The notes below the pieces were generated by a model. The model had not been told where the DNA came from. It saw only the letters and a list, made by a program, of their open reading frames with translations, and made no database searches. From assembly GCF_003050965.1 (NCBI RefSeq), contig NZ_QAOU01000002.1, forward strand, positions 558,001 to 622,000: a stretch of DNA of 64,000 nt. The letters run 5' to 3'. How positions within the stretch are numbered: the stretch's first letter is position 1; each line of letters opens with the position of its first letter. The position numbers and the translations under genes are program-made. The DNA comes from Nitrosospira sp. Nsp2. Its GTDB lineage: Bacteria > Pseudomonadota > Gammaproteobacteria > Burkholderiales > Nitrosomonadaceae. This document shows, piece by piece, positions 16,205-25,400 of the stretch.

Positions 16205-16614
16205 TTGGACTTTGGCATATGGCCTGGGGACCCGGTTGTGGTCGGGCCATTTGCCGGGATCGCCCGGTCGTCTCATAGCACTGGTAAAGCTTCAGCGAGC
16301 TCACACTAAGCCGTCCCCGTAGCGACCAACCACAAAGCAGGGCCTGCCCTGCTTACTCCGACTCCGCCCCCCCCAATGGTCAATTTGGCTGAAGCGCTCA
16401 CCTGCCCGCTTCAACGTTGCCGTCTCAAACATCTGATGCAAAACCACTCCCTCCCTGCACCAGAGGCTTGGGGCTCGATGGTGATGCAGGGGGCGCCTGA
16501 TGCCCGGCTGGGGTGACCAGGCTTCAGTTTTGGTAAAATCCGAACCAGCAGGACGTACCGCTGATGACTTCTCCTACCCTATCCACATCGGCTTGAGGAG
16601 TAAGCCGCTTCATT
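16205..16614. other. Intergenic region with a 20-bp palindrome
   Basis: No gene is visible in these 410 bp. Besides the stem-loop at 16214-16255 it holds a palindrome with perfect 9-bp arms, AAGCAGGGC-CT-GCCCTGCTT (16335-16354), and a GAGGAG at 16593-16598 in front of the next gene. Confidence 0.5.
16214..16255 (+). terminator. Stem-loop after the PEP-CTERM gene
   Basis: GGCATATGGCCTG (16214-16226) pairs with CGGGCCATTTGCC (16243-16255) at 11 of 13 positions with a 16-nt loop, starting 10 nt past the stop codon. There is no T-run, so it may be a Rho-dependent end or an mRNA-stabilising hairpin. Confidence 0.35.
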
Positions 16615-17289
16615 ATGGGCGCAGAAAATCTGGCTGAGCTCTACCCGCACGCCGTGAGCCACCTCTCCTCAGTTGACGAGGATTGGTCGCGATTGATAAA
16701 ACACGTTGACCCTTGCATGCATCGGTCCAAACCTGCACGTGAGCCGTATGAGGCTTTAATCCGCGCTGTCGCCTACCAGCAACTTCACGCACGAGCGGCG
16801 GACGCTATCATCGCCAGGTTCCTGGACTTGTATTCGGACAGTGAGTCCGAAATAGTCTTTCCGTCCCCGGACGAAATATTGGCGACGAGAACTGAAGATT
16901 TGCGCAGTTGCGGTTTCTCATCGCGAAAGATCGCCACTGTCCAGCACATCGCGGAAGGCGCCCTGAGCGGGCTGGTTCCCTCCCTTGAGGTCGCCAGCCA
17001 AATGCAGGACGATGAGCTGATTGCCCGGCTCATCGTCCTGCCCGGCGTCGGCCGATGGACAGTTGAAATGTTTCTTATGCATACATTGGGACGCATGGAT
17101 ATTCTGCCCGTAGACGATTTTGGGGTACGCGAGGGATACCGGTTTCTGAAATCCCTGAATACGCTTCCCAATCGCAAGGAGATGGAAAAAGCAGGCTTGC
17201 CGTGCAGCCCCTATCGAACGATAGCGTCGTGGTATTTGTGGCGAGTCGCATCCCTGCCCGAGTACGCAAGGATGTCGAAGAAAAAGTAG
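16615..17289 (+). CDS. DNA-3-methyladenine glycosylase II (AlkA-like, HhH-GPD)
   Basis: 224 residues of the helix-hairpin-helix glycosylase superfamily. The HhH motif and catalytic Asp lie in LPGVGRWTVEMFLMHTLGRMDILPVDDFGV (about residues 140-170), and PYEALIRAVAYQQLHARAADAI forms the conserved first helices. The protein lacks the N-terminal AlkA beta domain, as do many short bacterial and yeast MAG1-like enzymes that excise 3-methyladenine. The start is uncertain: GAGGAG at 16593-16598 is 16 nt from ATG 16615. It is single, not in an operon, but only 3.7 kb from the ada operon. No Ada box was seen upstream. Confidence 0.85.
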   Translation: MGAENLAELYPHAVSHLSSVDEDWSRLIKHVDPCMHRSKPAREPYEALIRAVAYQQLHARAADAIIARFLDLYSDSESEIVFPSPDEILATRTEDLRSCGFSSRKIATVQHIAEGALSGLVPSLEVASQMQDDELIARLIVLPGVGRWTVEMFLMHTLGRMDILPVDDFGVREGYRFLKSLNTLPNRKEMEKAGLPCSPYRTIASWYLWRVASLPEYARMSKKK

Positions 17290-17503
17290 CCAAACCAAAT
17301 CGATACGCCCGTCTATAAAACGACGACAGCCCCGCCATTCTGAGCCGTTGGCGCCCTGTTTAGGCCATTTTTTGCGCACCCGATGGTAAAGCATTTTATC
17401 GCCGTGGTTTCCTCTGGTTTAGAATACCGTCCTTGTGAGACAGCAGTCGCGCTTGACTAAAAAAACAAAAGGCGAGTCGTACGCCTCGATAACTGGAGAA
17501 AAC

Positions 17504-18976
17504 ATGCTGTTTGAGCGCGTCAAATCCCTCGACCATATACTTGAATTAGCGCAGAGAAAGGGGCTTAAGCGACAACTGGGCGCATTTGACCTCACCATGC
17601 TCGGGATCGGCGCGATCATCGGTACCGGTATTTTTGTATTGACTTCGGTCGCCGCAGAGAAGGCCGGCCCGGGAATGATGTACTCGTTTGTCATTTCTGG
17701 GTTCGTATGCGCGCTGACAGCCCTTGTATACTCCGAGATTGCGGCAATGGTGCCAGTCGCGGGATCGGCCTACACCTACTCCTATGCGGTATTTGGCGAA
17801 CTGATCGCTTGGATGGTAGGCTGGGCGCTCATTCTGGAGTATGCGATCGCGGCCGCCGCGGTCGCCGTTGGATGGTCCGGCTACATCAACGGGTTTTTGC
17901 ACGAAATAGGCTATGGACTGCCTTTGTTCCTGACCGCAGGGCCTTTCGACACGGTTCTTTTGGCGGGGGATACTACCCCGGGCGCGACCACGGCCACAAC
18001 CTCCGCAGGCGGCTTTAATATACTGGCATTTCTGGTCTCGCTTTTGGTCACATTGCTGCTAATCACGGGTACCGGGAAAAGCGCCAAATTCACTGCACTT
18101 CTGGTTATAGTGAAAATTGTCGCGCTCGCGGCATTTATCGTCCTCGCCCTACCGGCGGTAAATTCCGTCAACTTCGAACCTATGCTTCCCAATGGCTGGG
18201 GGACGCCGTTTTCCGGCGTCGGGGTGCTCGGTGCAGCCGCTTCCATTTTTTTTGCTTACGTAGGTTTTGACGCCGTCTCGACCGCAGCGGAAGAAACGAA
18301 AAATCCTAACCGCAATGTACCGATCGGTCTCATCGGCTCATTGACGGTTTGCACACTGATTTATCTGGTAGTCGCCTATGCCGCTGTGGGGGCGGTCGGT
18401 TCTCAGCCCGGGGGCGAACTATCCCTGTCCAAGGAACCCCTGGCGTTCGTGCTGCGCGAAGTGGGATACCCCACGGTAGGGAACTGGGTAGCCTCCGCGG
18501 CAATTATTGCCCTCCCTTCGGTAGTGCTCATGATGATTTACGGTCAAACCCGGGTCCTGTTCACCATGTCGCGGGATGGACTGATGCCTGCGGTTTTCTC
18601 TCACATACACCCGCGTTTCCACACGCCACATGTCGTCACGCTGGTAACCGGCGCCGCGGTAGCATTATTTGCGGCCTTATTCCCCGTCGGAACGCTGGCT
18701 GATATCTCGAACTCCGGCACCCTGTTCGCGTTCTTCATGGTCGCGCTGGGGGTCATGGTATTGCGTCGGCGTGAGCCTGGGCGGCATCGGCCGTTTAGAA
18801 CACCAATGATCTGGCTTGTCGGCCCCACGGCAATGGCGGGGTGCGCCCTGCTCTTTGTCAGCCTGGGCTGGGGCACCATCCGTCTATTTCTCGCTTGGGC
18901 CACGATCGGACTGATTCTCTATTTCGGCTATGCGCGGCGACGCAGTCACTTGGCCAACCCCCAGGCGATCAATTGA
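17504..18976 (+). CDS. APC-family amino-acid permease (cationic amino acid transporter type)
   Basis: About 490 residues with 12-13 membrane helices. The first helix carries the APC substrate motif GIGAIIGTGIFVLTSVAA; GSAYTYSYAVFGELIAWMVGWALILEYAIAAAAVAVGWSGY and FFAYVGFDAVSTAAEETKNPNRNVPIGLIGSL are typical of the CAT/YfnA group. It probably takes up amino acids by proton or sodium coupling; the substrate cannot be told. ATG 17504 has GGAG 6 nt upstream; the open frame from 17435 has no RBS. No neighbour suggests an operon. Confidence 0.88.
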   Translation: MLFERVKSLDHILELAQRKGLKRQLGAFDLTMLGIGAIIGTGIFVLTSVAAEKAGPGMMYSFVISGFVCALTALVYSEIAAMVPVAGSAYTYSYAVFGELIAWMVGWALILEYAIAAAAVAVGWSGYINGFLHEIGYGLPLFLTAGPFDTVLLAGDTTPGATTATTSAGGFNILAFLVSLLVTLLLITGTGKSAKFTALLVIVKIVALAAFIVLALPAVNSVNFEPMLPNGWGTPFSGVGVLGAAASIFFAYVGFDAVSTAAEETKNPNRNVPIGLIGSLTVCTLIYLVVAYAAVGAVGSQPGGELSLSKEPLAFVLREVGYPTVGNWVASAAIIALPSVVLMMIYGQTRVLFTMSRDGLMPAVFSHIHPRFHTPHVVTLVTGAAVALFAALFPVGTLADISNSGTLFAFFMVALGVMVLRRREPGRHRPFRTPMIWLVGPTAMAGCALLFVSLGWGTIRLFLAWATIGLILYFGYARRRSHLANPQAIN

Positions 18977-19293
18977 GTTAACAGAAGCGGCTATCTTGCT
19001 TCCACCTGGGTATCGGCTGCATACCAAAAGACGCAAAAGACGCAATTGCCGAGATCTCAACAAACGTTAGCCAGTTTCCTGCGGGAAATAAACAGCACGA
19101 ATTGAACTCACGCACACGATTCGCGGTCTTCTGTTGATGAAACCGGCAGCCTTATTTCGCAAGAAAGCATCCAGCTCCACAATCCACCACTGCAATAGGA
19201 CCTGCGCCTTTCTCGACGTTGCCAGGATGAGTTGCATTAAATCCTAGCCATCCTTTCTCAACCTGAGCTCAGGGGGAATTCCTTCAGGGAAAT
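18977..19293. other. Intergenic region, nothing recognised
   Basis: 317 bp between the permease and the GH13 gene. I see no ORF with an RBS, no terminator-like hairpin and no repeat of note. Confidence 0.4.
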
Positions 19294-20952
19294 ATGTCAC
19301 CCAACTCCGCTTCCGCTTCCGAGGACGCCGAATGGTGGAAAAAAACCACCGTTTATCACATCTATCCGCGCTCCTTTTTCGATAGCAACGGTGACGGTAT
19401 TGGAGATATACCCGGCATTATTGAAAAACTCGACTATATCCATTACCTCGGATATGAAACTATCTGGATTTCACCGTTCACGGAAAGTCCGCAAAAAGAC
19501 TTTGGATATGATGTCAGCGATTATTGCTCGGTCTCTTCGCATTATGGCGACATGGCGCTTTTCGAAAAACTGTTGCAGGAGGTGCACGCCAGAGGTATGA
19601 AGCTCGTCTTCGACCTGGTATTGAATCACACTTCAAACGAACATGCGTGGTTCAAGGAATCCGCCAGTTCGCGCGATAATCCCAAGGCAGATTGGTATAT
19701 CTGGAGAAATGGAAAAGGCAGGAAGGGCACGACGCCACCTAACAATTGGCGCGCAATGGCCGGAAACAAGGCGTGGACCTATTATCCCGAAAGAAAACAG
19801 TTCAACTACACGGCGTTCTTACCTTTTCAACCGGACTTGAACTACGATAATCCTGAAGTGAAGGACGCCATGTTCGATATTGCCCGGTTCTGGCTAAACA
19901 AAGGCGTGGATGGCTTCCGGCTGGATATTATTAGCGCGATCTATGAAGATCCTGAACTCCGCGACAATCCGCTTAGTTTTCGCCTTGCCCCCTCCGATAA
20001 ATCCCTATCAATATTTTTTCAGCATCTTAAGCACAACTTCCTGCACGAAAAAAGCTTCGAATTTGCTGCTGAACTGAGAAATGTGGTGGATGAGTTCGAT
20101 AGCCCCAGAAGGATTTTGATAGGCGAGTCGCATGGGGACGAGGGACTGATCAACCGCTTCTGTTACGACAAAGGCCGCAATGGCCTCAACGCTATCTTCC
20201 TTTTCAAAGCGGTCTCAACACCATTTAAAGCGCCAAATTACCGCGATATGCTGATGAGATTTGAGGAGCATTTCCCGGAGCCGTTGATGCCCACCCTCGT
20301 TTTCGCCAACCATGACCGTACCCGTGTGATCAGCCGCATGGGCGGAAGCGTGGAAAAAGCGAAATTGCTGGCCCTGTTTCAGTTTACCTGCAGAGGTATC
20401 CCGTTTACCTATTTTGGGGATGAGATTGGTATTCCCCGAGTACGCATTCCTCTCAGGCATGGAAAAGATGCAATCGCGATGCAACACAAGTGGGTTCCAC
20501 AATTCCTCGTGGACAGAAGCGCCGAAATTCTCAACCGGGACGAGTGCCGCACCCCCATGTTATGGAACGAAGAGGCGAACGCTGGCTTCTGCCACGTTTC
20601 CTCGCAACCGTGGCTGCCCGTAGCGGAAAATTTCAGGGAAATAAATGTGGAGAGGCAAATGGCTGAACCTGATTCGCTTCTCAATTTTTACAGGAAGGTA
20701 ATTCGTCTTCGAAATGAAACCCGGGCGTTAAACGCCGGAAGGCTCGAGATTGCGCACGAATTTTGCACCCGCAAGATGCTGGCCTATTACCGCATTGCGG
20801 GTGACGACAAATATCTGGTGCTGCTGAACATGTCGAAATATCGTCTGAAAGTCCCGCTTGACAATAACGTGCTGCTATCGACTCATACTCAGGGCGAGGC
20901 GGCTCAATTACAGCCATTTGAAGGACGGGTGATGGTGGCAGCGCATCACTAA
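19294..20952 (+). CDS. GH13 alpha-glucosidase family enzyme
   Basis: 552 residues with a complete GH13 (beta/alpha)8 barrel. Region I is FDLVLNHTS; the nucleophile is D211 in DGFRLD; the acid/base is E278 in LIGES; the third acid is D341 in FANHDRTR. The opening WWKKTTVYHIYPRSFFDSNGDGIGDIPGIIEKLDYI and the calcium-like loop DSNGDGIGD are typical of oligo-1,6-glucosidase and alpha-glucosidase subfamilies (EC 3.2.1.10/20). There is no signal peptide, so it acts in the cytoplasm, perhaps on maltose, sucrose, trehalose or glycogen fragments. NHDRTR instead of the common NHDQPR may shift specificity. It is an isolated gene. Confidence 0.88.
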   Translation: MSPNSASASEDAEWWKKTTVYHIYPRSFFDSNGDGIGDIPGIIEKLDYIHYLGYETIWISPFTESPQKDFGYDVSDYCSVSSHYGDMALFEKLLQEVHARGMKLVFDLVLNHTSNEHAWFKESASSRDNPKADWYIWRNGKGRKGTTPPNNWRAMAGNKAWTYYPERKQFNYTAFLPFQPDLNYDNPEVKDAMFDIARFWLNKGVDGFRLDIISAIYEDPELRDNPLSFRLAPSDKSLSIFFQHLKHNFLHEKSFEFAAELRNVVDEFDSPRRILIGESHGDEGLINRFCYDKGRNGLNAIFLFKAVSTPFKAPNYRDMLMRFEEHFPEPLMPTLVFANHDRTRVISRMGGSVEKAKLLALFQFTCRGIPFTYFGDEIGIPRVRIPLRHGKDAIAMQHKWVPQFLVDRSAEILNRDECRTPMLWNEEANAGFCHVSSQPWLPVAENFREINVERQMAEPDSLLNFYRKVIRLRNETRALNAGRLEIAHEFCTRKMLAYYRIAGDDKYLVLLNMSKYRLKVPLDNNVLLSTHTQGEAAQLQPFEGRVMVAAHH

Positions 20953-21617
20953 GCACATCATCAACACTTCCCAACGCGGCCTCAGCTGATCCTGTCGGTA
21001 CCTTCCCGAGAGATTGCGCCCTTATGTCTGGCCAGTGTGTTCGCCATAGGGCTTGATCGGATCCCCGCTTAAGCCTACCGGACGCAGGGAAGTCTGGTTC
21101 CCCGAGCCATTCCCCGCCTCGTTCCCTGAATCCAGAAATAGATTTGCGCCTCTTCCATTGGATGCCGGACGCGCGTCCCGTCCCATCATCAGGGTAATTA
21201 TCCTTCCATGATAGGGTCCAAACGTCGCCCTTTTTTCGCGCGCTGCGCCCAGCCTCAATTGCTCGCCGCGCTCGCTATTTCCTGCGGAACGTTGTCCCCA
21301 CGTTCGTGCCCGTTGAGAAGCATCGACTAATCTATAATACGCTCGATATGGTTGCCTCCACCCTCGACCCGTCAGTTTAATGACTGTACCCATCCGGTTG
21401 CTCAAATGGAATAGCATGGTTGACAATGCCAACCCTATGACCTCGCGCATACTCTCTCCCATTAATCAGGTTCTGGACGAGTCCGATACAGGCTCCATCT
21501 TACAAAGGCTCCGTAACTGCTGGACACGCTTATCCCTCCTGTTACTACATATTAGTAGTACTCAAGACGATTAACGGGCGGTTTCAGAAATTCTTGATCA
21601 CTAACGGGACAGTTATC

Positions 21618-21660
21618 CAATGTTCAAACCGGTCTGCCCGGCTCTGAACATTGACCGGGC
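21618..21660. repeat. Two overlapping, mutually exclusive inverted repeats
   Basis: CAATGTTCA (21618-21626) pairs perfectly with TGAACATTG (21645-21653), while GCCCGG (21636-21641) pairs with CCGGGC (21655-21660). The arms interleave, so only one hairpin can form at a time. They lie about 70 bp ahead of the IS3 orfA remnant and may be an old element end. Confidence 0.4.
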
Positions 21661-21726
21661 ATGCAAAATGTAACGAGCGTCAATGTCGGGTTTCGGCGAA
21701 ACTTACGTTTAAGGAAAGGAGTTTCC

Positions 21727-21921
21727 ATGAGGAAAAAACCGATCGCTCTGGGGCAGTTGCGGTAATTCGGGAAACTGGGCGGGCTTGCCCGGACGGAGCC
21801 GATTCGCCGCCTCGGCATCACAGAGCAAATGTTTTATCATAGGAAGCAGTACGTTGCCTCGATAGCAACCAAGCAAGACAGCTTAGGCAATCCCGGGAGG
21901 AAAAACGAACGCCTGGACTGA
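21727..21921 (+). pseudogene. IS3-family orfA transposase remnant
   Basis: From ATG 21727 (preceded by GAAAGGAG) the start MRKKPIALG runs into TAA at 21763. The frame then continues as IRRLGITEQMFYHRKQYVASIATKQ ... GRKNERLD up to TGA at 21919. RRLGITEQMFYHRKQY matches the helix-turn-helix end of IS3-type OrfA (pattern R-R-x-G-I-s-e-q-t-f-Y-x-W-k-k-x-Y), and KNERL the start of its leucine zipper. The piece in between reads better in a second frame (AVAVIRETGRA, like the IIAVLRE segment). No orfB with a DDE core follows, so this is a dead fragment. Confidence 0.55.
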
Positions 21922-22036
21922 ACTTGGGAAGGCAATGCTTCCCGACGCCCCGCTATGCCACTTGATTCGGGCGTAGTCTTTAAACTAAGCCGGATCAGGG
22001 ACGTGTTTGACAAACCTGAGGAAATCCCGTCACTAT

Positions 22037-22231
22037 TCAGTTTATCGCAGAGTTACGCAGGGACTGCTTTCGTTTATTTGATATGTAGAACGGTGAGGAA
22101 GAGCGCTCGGCCCCATCTTTACATGGAATGTGCTCCTCCGATTCCAAGTGGAAGAGCAAGTTGGCGAGCTGATCGTTATTTCCCGGATTGTCGTTTAAAC
22201 CGAACATATCTATTAATCTTGATTTTTTCAT
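22037..22231 (-). CDS. Small hypothetical protein (64 aa) with strong RBS
   Basis: A 64-residue ORF whose ATG (22231) follows AGGAGG with an ideal 8-nt gap. The sequence begins MKKSRLIDMFGLNDNPGNND, continues LANLLFHLESEEHIPCKDG, and ends basic and Ser/Asn-rich; there is one cysteine, no signal peptide and no membrane helix. I know no family. It is divergent from the STAND regulator at 22432, with the tandem repeat between them closer to the regulator. The N-terminal half reads like a peptide leader with an LxxLLxHLE helix, but no maturation enzyme is nearby. Confidence 0.4.
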   Translation of the reverse strand: MKKSRLIDMFGLNDNPGNNDQLANLLFHLESEEHIPCKDGAERSSSPFYISNKRKQSLRNSAIN

Positions 22232-22381
22232 TATTAAGTTCCTCCTGGATTTCCAGATTCGTGAATGGTTGGCGTGGACCTTCCCTTTTCGCTTCTCTTT
22301 CGAAAATTCGTCTAACCACGCTATAAATCTGCGAGGAGCGGATCAACGATACGTAAACGAACCCAGAAAGTCGTAAAGAAA

Positions 22382-22403
22382 CGGTTAAATTTCGGTTAAA
22401 TTT
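22382..22403 (+). promoter_or_regulatory. Tandem 11-bp direct repeat, candidate operator
   Basis: CGGTTAAATTT occurs twice head to tail (22382-22392, 22393-22403), 29 bp ahead of the start codon. A degenerate third unit may precede it (CGTAAAGAAA at 22372-22381). Head-to-tail repeats with an 11-bp step are the usual binding geometry of OmpR/PhoB winged helices, the domain at the N-terminus of the next protein. Confidence 0.5.
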
Positions 22404-22431
22404 TCATGATTTCCGTTCTTGGGGAGGGAAG

Positions 22432-25400
22432 ATGGAATGGATAGATACTAAAACGCCGACCCGTTGCTGGGAGTTCTCTCCCTTCACGTTGGATATAGCC
22501 AATGCCACCCTTTGGCGCAATGATCAGGTGGTGCCGCTACGGCCCAAAAATTTTGCCGCGTTATGCTATCTGATTGAACGGCGTGGACAGCTCGTAACAA
22601 AGGATGAGTTGTTGAATGCCGTATGGCGGAATCGTTGCGTCGGCGAGGCGGTGTTGAAGGTGTGCATTAATGACCTGCGCCAGGCGCTTGGCGACGATGC
22701 CCAGGCTCCAGCCTATCTGATAACGATTGCTCGGCGCGGCTATCGCTTTGCCGCGCCGGTTACTGAAATTCACCCGGAAAACAAGAAGGAAACGTCTCCC
22801 GCCCGCTCTCCCCTTTCTCGGCACAAAATCCCATTAACGAACAGGTCAGGTTACTGGGTCGGCCGCGAGACGGCGCAAGCTACGTTACTAACGGTCTGGC
22901 GGCTCTCCCTGGAGAATGTCCGCCAGGTTGTCTTTGTGACAGGCGAGCCTGGAATCGGCAAAACCACCCTGATCGAAATGTTCATCGATCAGGTGAGTCA
23001 ACCAGACCAGATAACCGGTTGCGCGCCAATGATCTTACGCATGCGTTGCGTGAAGCATTTCGGTGAAGGTGAGGCGCTCTTGCCTATGATCGAAGCGATG
23101 GAGAAGCGCTGCCGCGGCCCAGAAGGCGCGGAGATGATCGAATTACTGCACAAGCATGCACCTGTCTGGCTCGCACAACTTCCGTCAGTACTGAAACCTG
23201 AAGAACGAGAGGCGCTTCAACGTCAAATCTTTGGGGCAAGTCGCGAACGCATGGTCAGGGAAGGATGTGAGCTGCTGGAAGCTTTAAGCACGGGTAGACC
23301 TCTGATTCTGGTGCTGGAAGATCTACACTGGAGCGATGACGCTACCCTGGATTTTCTCAGCTTGCTGGCTCGCCGTAATGAGGCGGCGCCTCTAATGATT
23401 ATGGCGAGCTACCGGCCAGCTGACGCCAGCCGGCGCGCCCATTCCGTCACCCTGATCCATCAGGAACTGCAGATGCGAGGCGTCAGCTCCGATATCGCGG
23501 TCACCCCGTTCTCCCAGGGTGAGGTCAAAGACTACATGGTCTGTCGTTTCCCGGATATGGAAATTCCGGATTCGGTGAGCCAGGCGCTCTTCACGAGGAC
23601 GGGTGGGCTTCCCCTGTTTGTTTCCAATCTGATCGAATATCTGGTAAGCCAGCACCAGAAGCGGCCTCTTTCCATGGAAATGGTCGTGGACCAGGCGCTG
23701 CCGGAAAGTATCCGTCGCGTAATCGAATGCGAGATAGAACGGTTGAGCCTGGACGAACAGCGCCTGCTGGCGAGCGCCAGCGCGATAGGATCTCAGTTTT
23801 CCCCGATATTGCTCGGTGCGGTGCTCGATATGGACGTGGCCGAGGTAGACAGCGCTTGCGATGCGCTGGTCAGACGTGGCCAGATATTGCTTTTGGATGG
23901 CATGGAGCGGGGTCCCCAAGGCGAGGTCGTGTGTAATTATGCATTCCGCCACGCTTTATATGTGGAGGTGCTGTACCAGGGGCTTTCCGCCAGCCAGCTC
24001 ATCAGATTACATTTGCGCATTGGCGAATGCCTTGAACGGCTTCAAGGCAAGCAGGAACTGAAGAATATCGCTGAATTGGCCCTGCACTTCGAAAAGGGAT
24101 GGGACTGGAGTCGAGCAGTCCTTTATCTGCCAAAAGCGGCAGCCAACGCGGCGCAGCGGTTTGCGAACCGTCAGGCGTGCGACTATCTCGTGCGAGCATT
24201 GAACATGGTTGAGCGACTGCCGCACGAAAAGCAGGCGGAAACACGCATCGAACTCTTGAAACAGTCGTCAGCCATACGCCGCTCGATGGGCGAAATCGGC
24301 AGCGCCAAAGCCGACCTGGAGAATATGCTCGCCACGGCGAAGGCCTCGCATAACGGCCGAGCAGAGGTTTTAGCGCTTCTCGAATTGAGCCGTATCTCGG
24401 TATGGCTGGATCGCCAGCAATGCCTGGGTCTGGCGGAACAAGCGATGGAACGCAGCAAAGACCTCGAAGACAAAATTCTTCAGACAATGGTTAAAGGGAT
24501 GTGGGGCGGAATGAATCTTGCCTTTGGTCCATGGCGCGCAGATTTCGCCAGTGCCTGCCATGAAGCAATGGATGTGGCCCGGGCCAGCAAGAGTCCGCTT
24601 GTAATGCACTCGCGGCTGACACAGCATATTTATGTCGAACTATTGGTCTCACGCTATAAAAATGCCTGGGCATTATCGGAAGAGGCTTTGGCTTTATCAC
24701 GTACGCTCGGCGATGGCTACATGTTTATAGTGGGCCACTACTATGCGGGATTAGCTTTGCTGCACCTGGGCGAGTGGGGAAAGTTGCGACAGATCGCGGA
24801 AGAGAGCAGGCGAGCGTTCGAATCCAACGAGGCAAGTTTGCCCCTTCGTTTGCATCACGAAATCCTAATGGGTTGGCTACATGTTGAAGCCGGCGATCAT
24901 GCAGGCGCCAAAACGTATTGTGAGGAAGCGCTATCCGCGAGTTCGGGCGAATGGTTCACGTTCATCTCCGTTCACTGCTCGGCTATCCTTGGACGAGCGC
25001 TACTGGGATTAAAAGATTACGCAGGTGCTGTCCGATGTTTTGAAACTTTCTTTCATGCCAAAAAAGATGAAACGCTGCCGGTATTCAGCAACTATTTCTT
25101 CCCGGCTTGTTTCGGAGCTTGCGAAGCTTGGCTGGCATTAGGAGAATTTGAAAGGGCACGTCATTACGCTGAACAATTGCAAGATTACTCGGCTCGAGCG
25201 CCCGAGCGCACCTATCTTGCGCTCAGTTATCATATGTACGCAGAGATTGCTTTAAAAGAAAAGCGACTTGATGAAGCCGAGTCTCAGATTTCAGTGGCAC
25301 TAAGTATAATAGAGCAAGCTGAACTCCCTCTTGCCGCCTGGCGCGTATATGCCACTGCCGAGAAATACTATTATCTGCGAGGTGAAACACGTAGAGCTCA

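Larger units (their letters stand above)
20953..22431. other. Gene-poor 1.5-kb region with IS debris and regulatory repeats
   Basis: This stretch holds a degenerate IS3-type orfA (21727-21921), overlapping hairpins just before it (21618-21660), a small leftward ORF with a good RBS (22037-22231), and a tandem 11-bp repeat (22382-22403) ahead of the STAND regulator. Longer open frames at 21022-21462 (-) and 21955-22326 (+) have no family resemblance or convincing RBS and I leave them out. Confidence 0.6.

Noticed and set aside
21022-21462. Leftward 146-codon frame in the gene-poor region
   Set aside because: The residue composition is Arg/Gly-rich as in non-coding GC-rich frames, with no family resemblance. 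The GGGAGAGAGT before an inner ATG is not enough.
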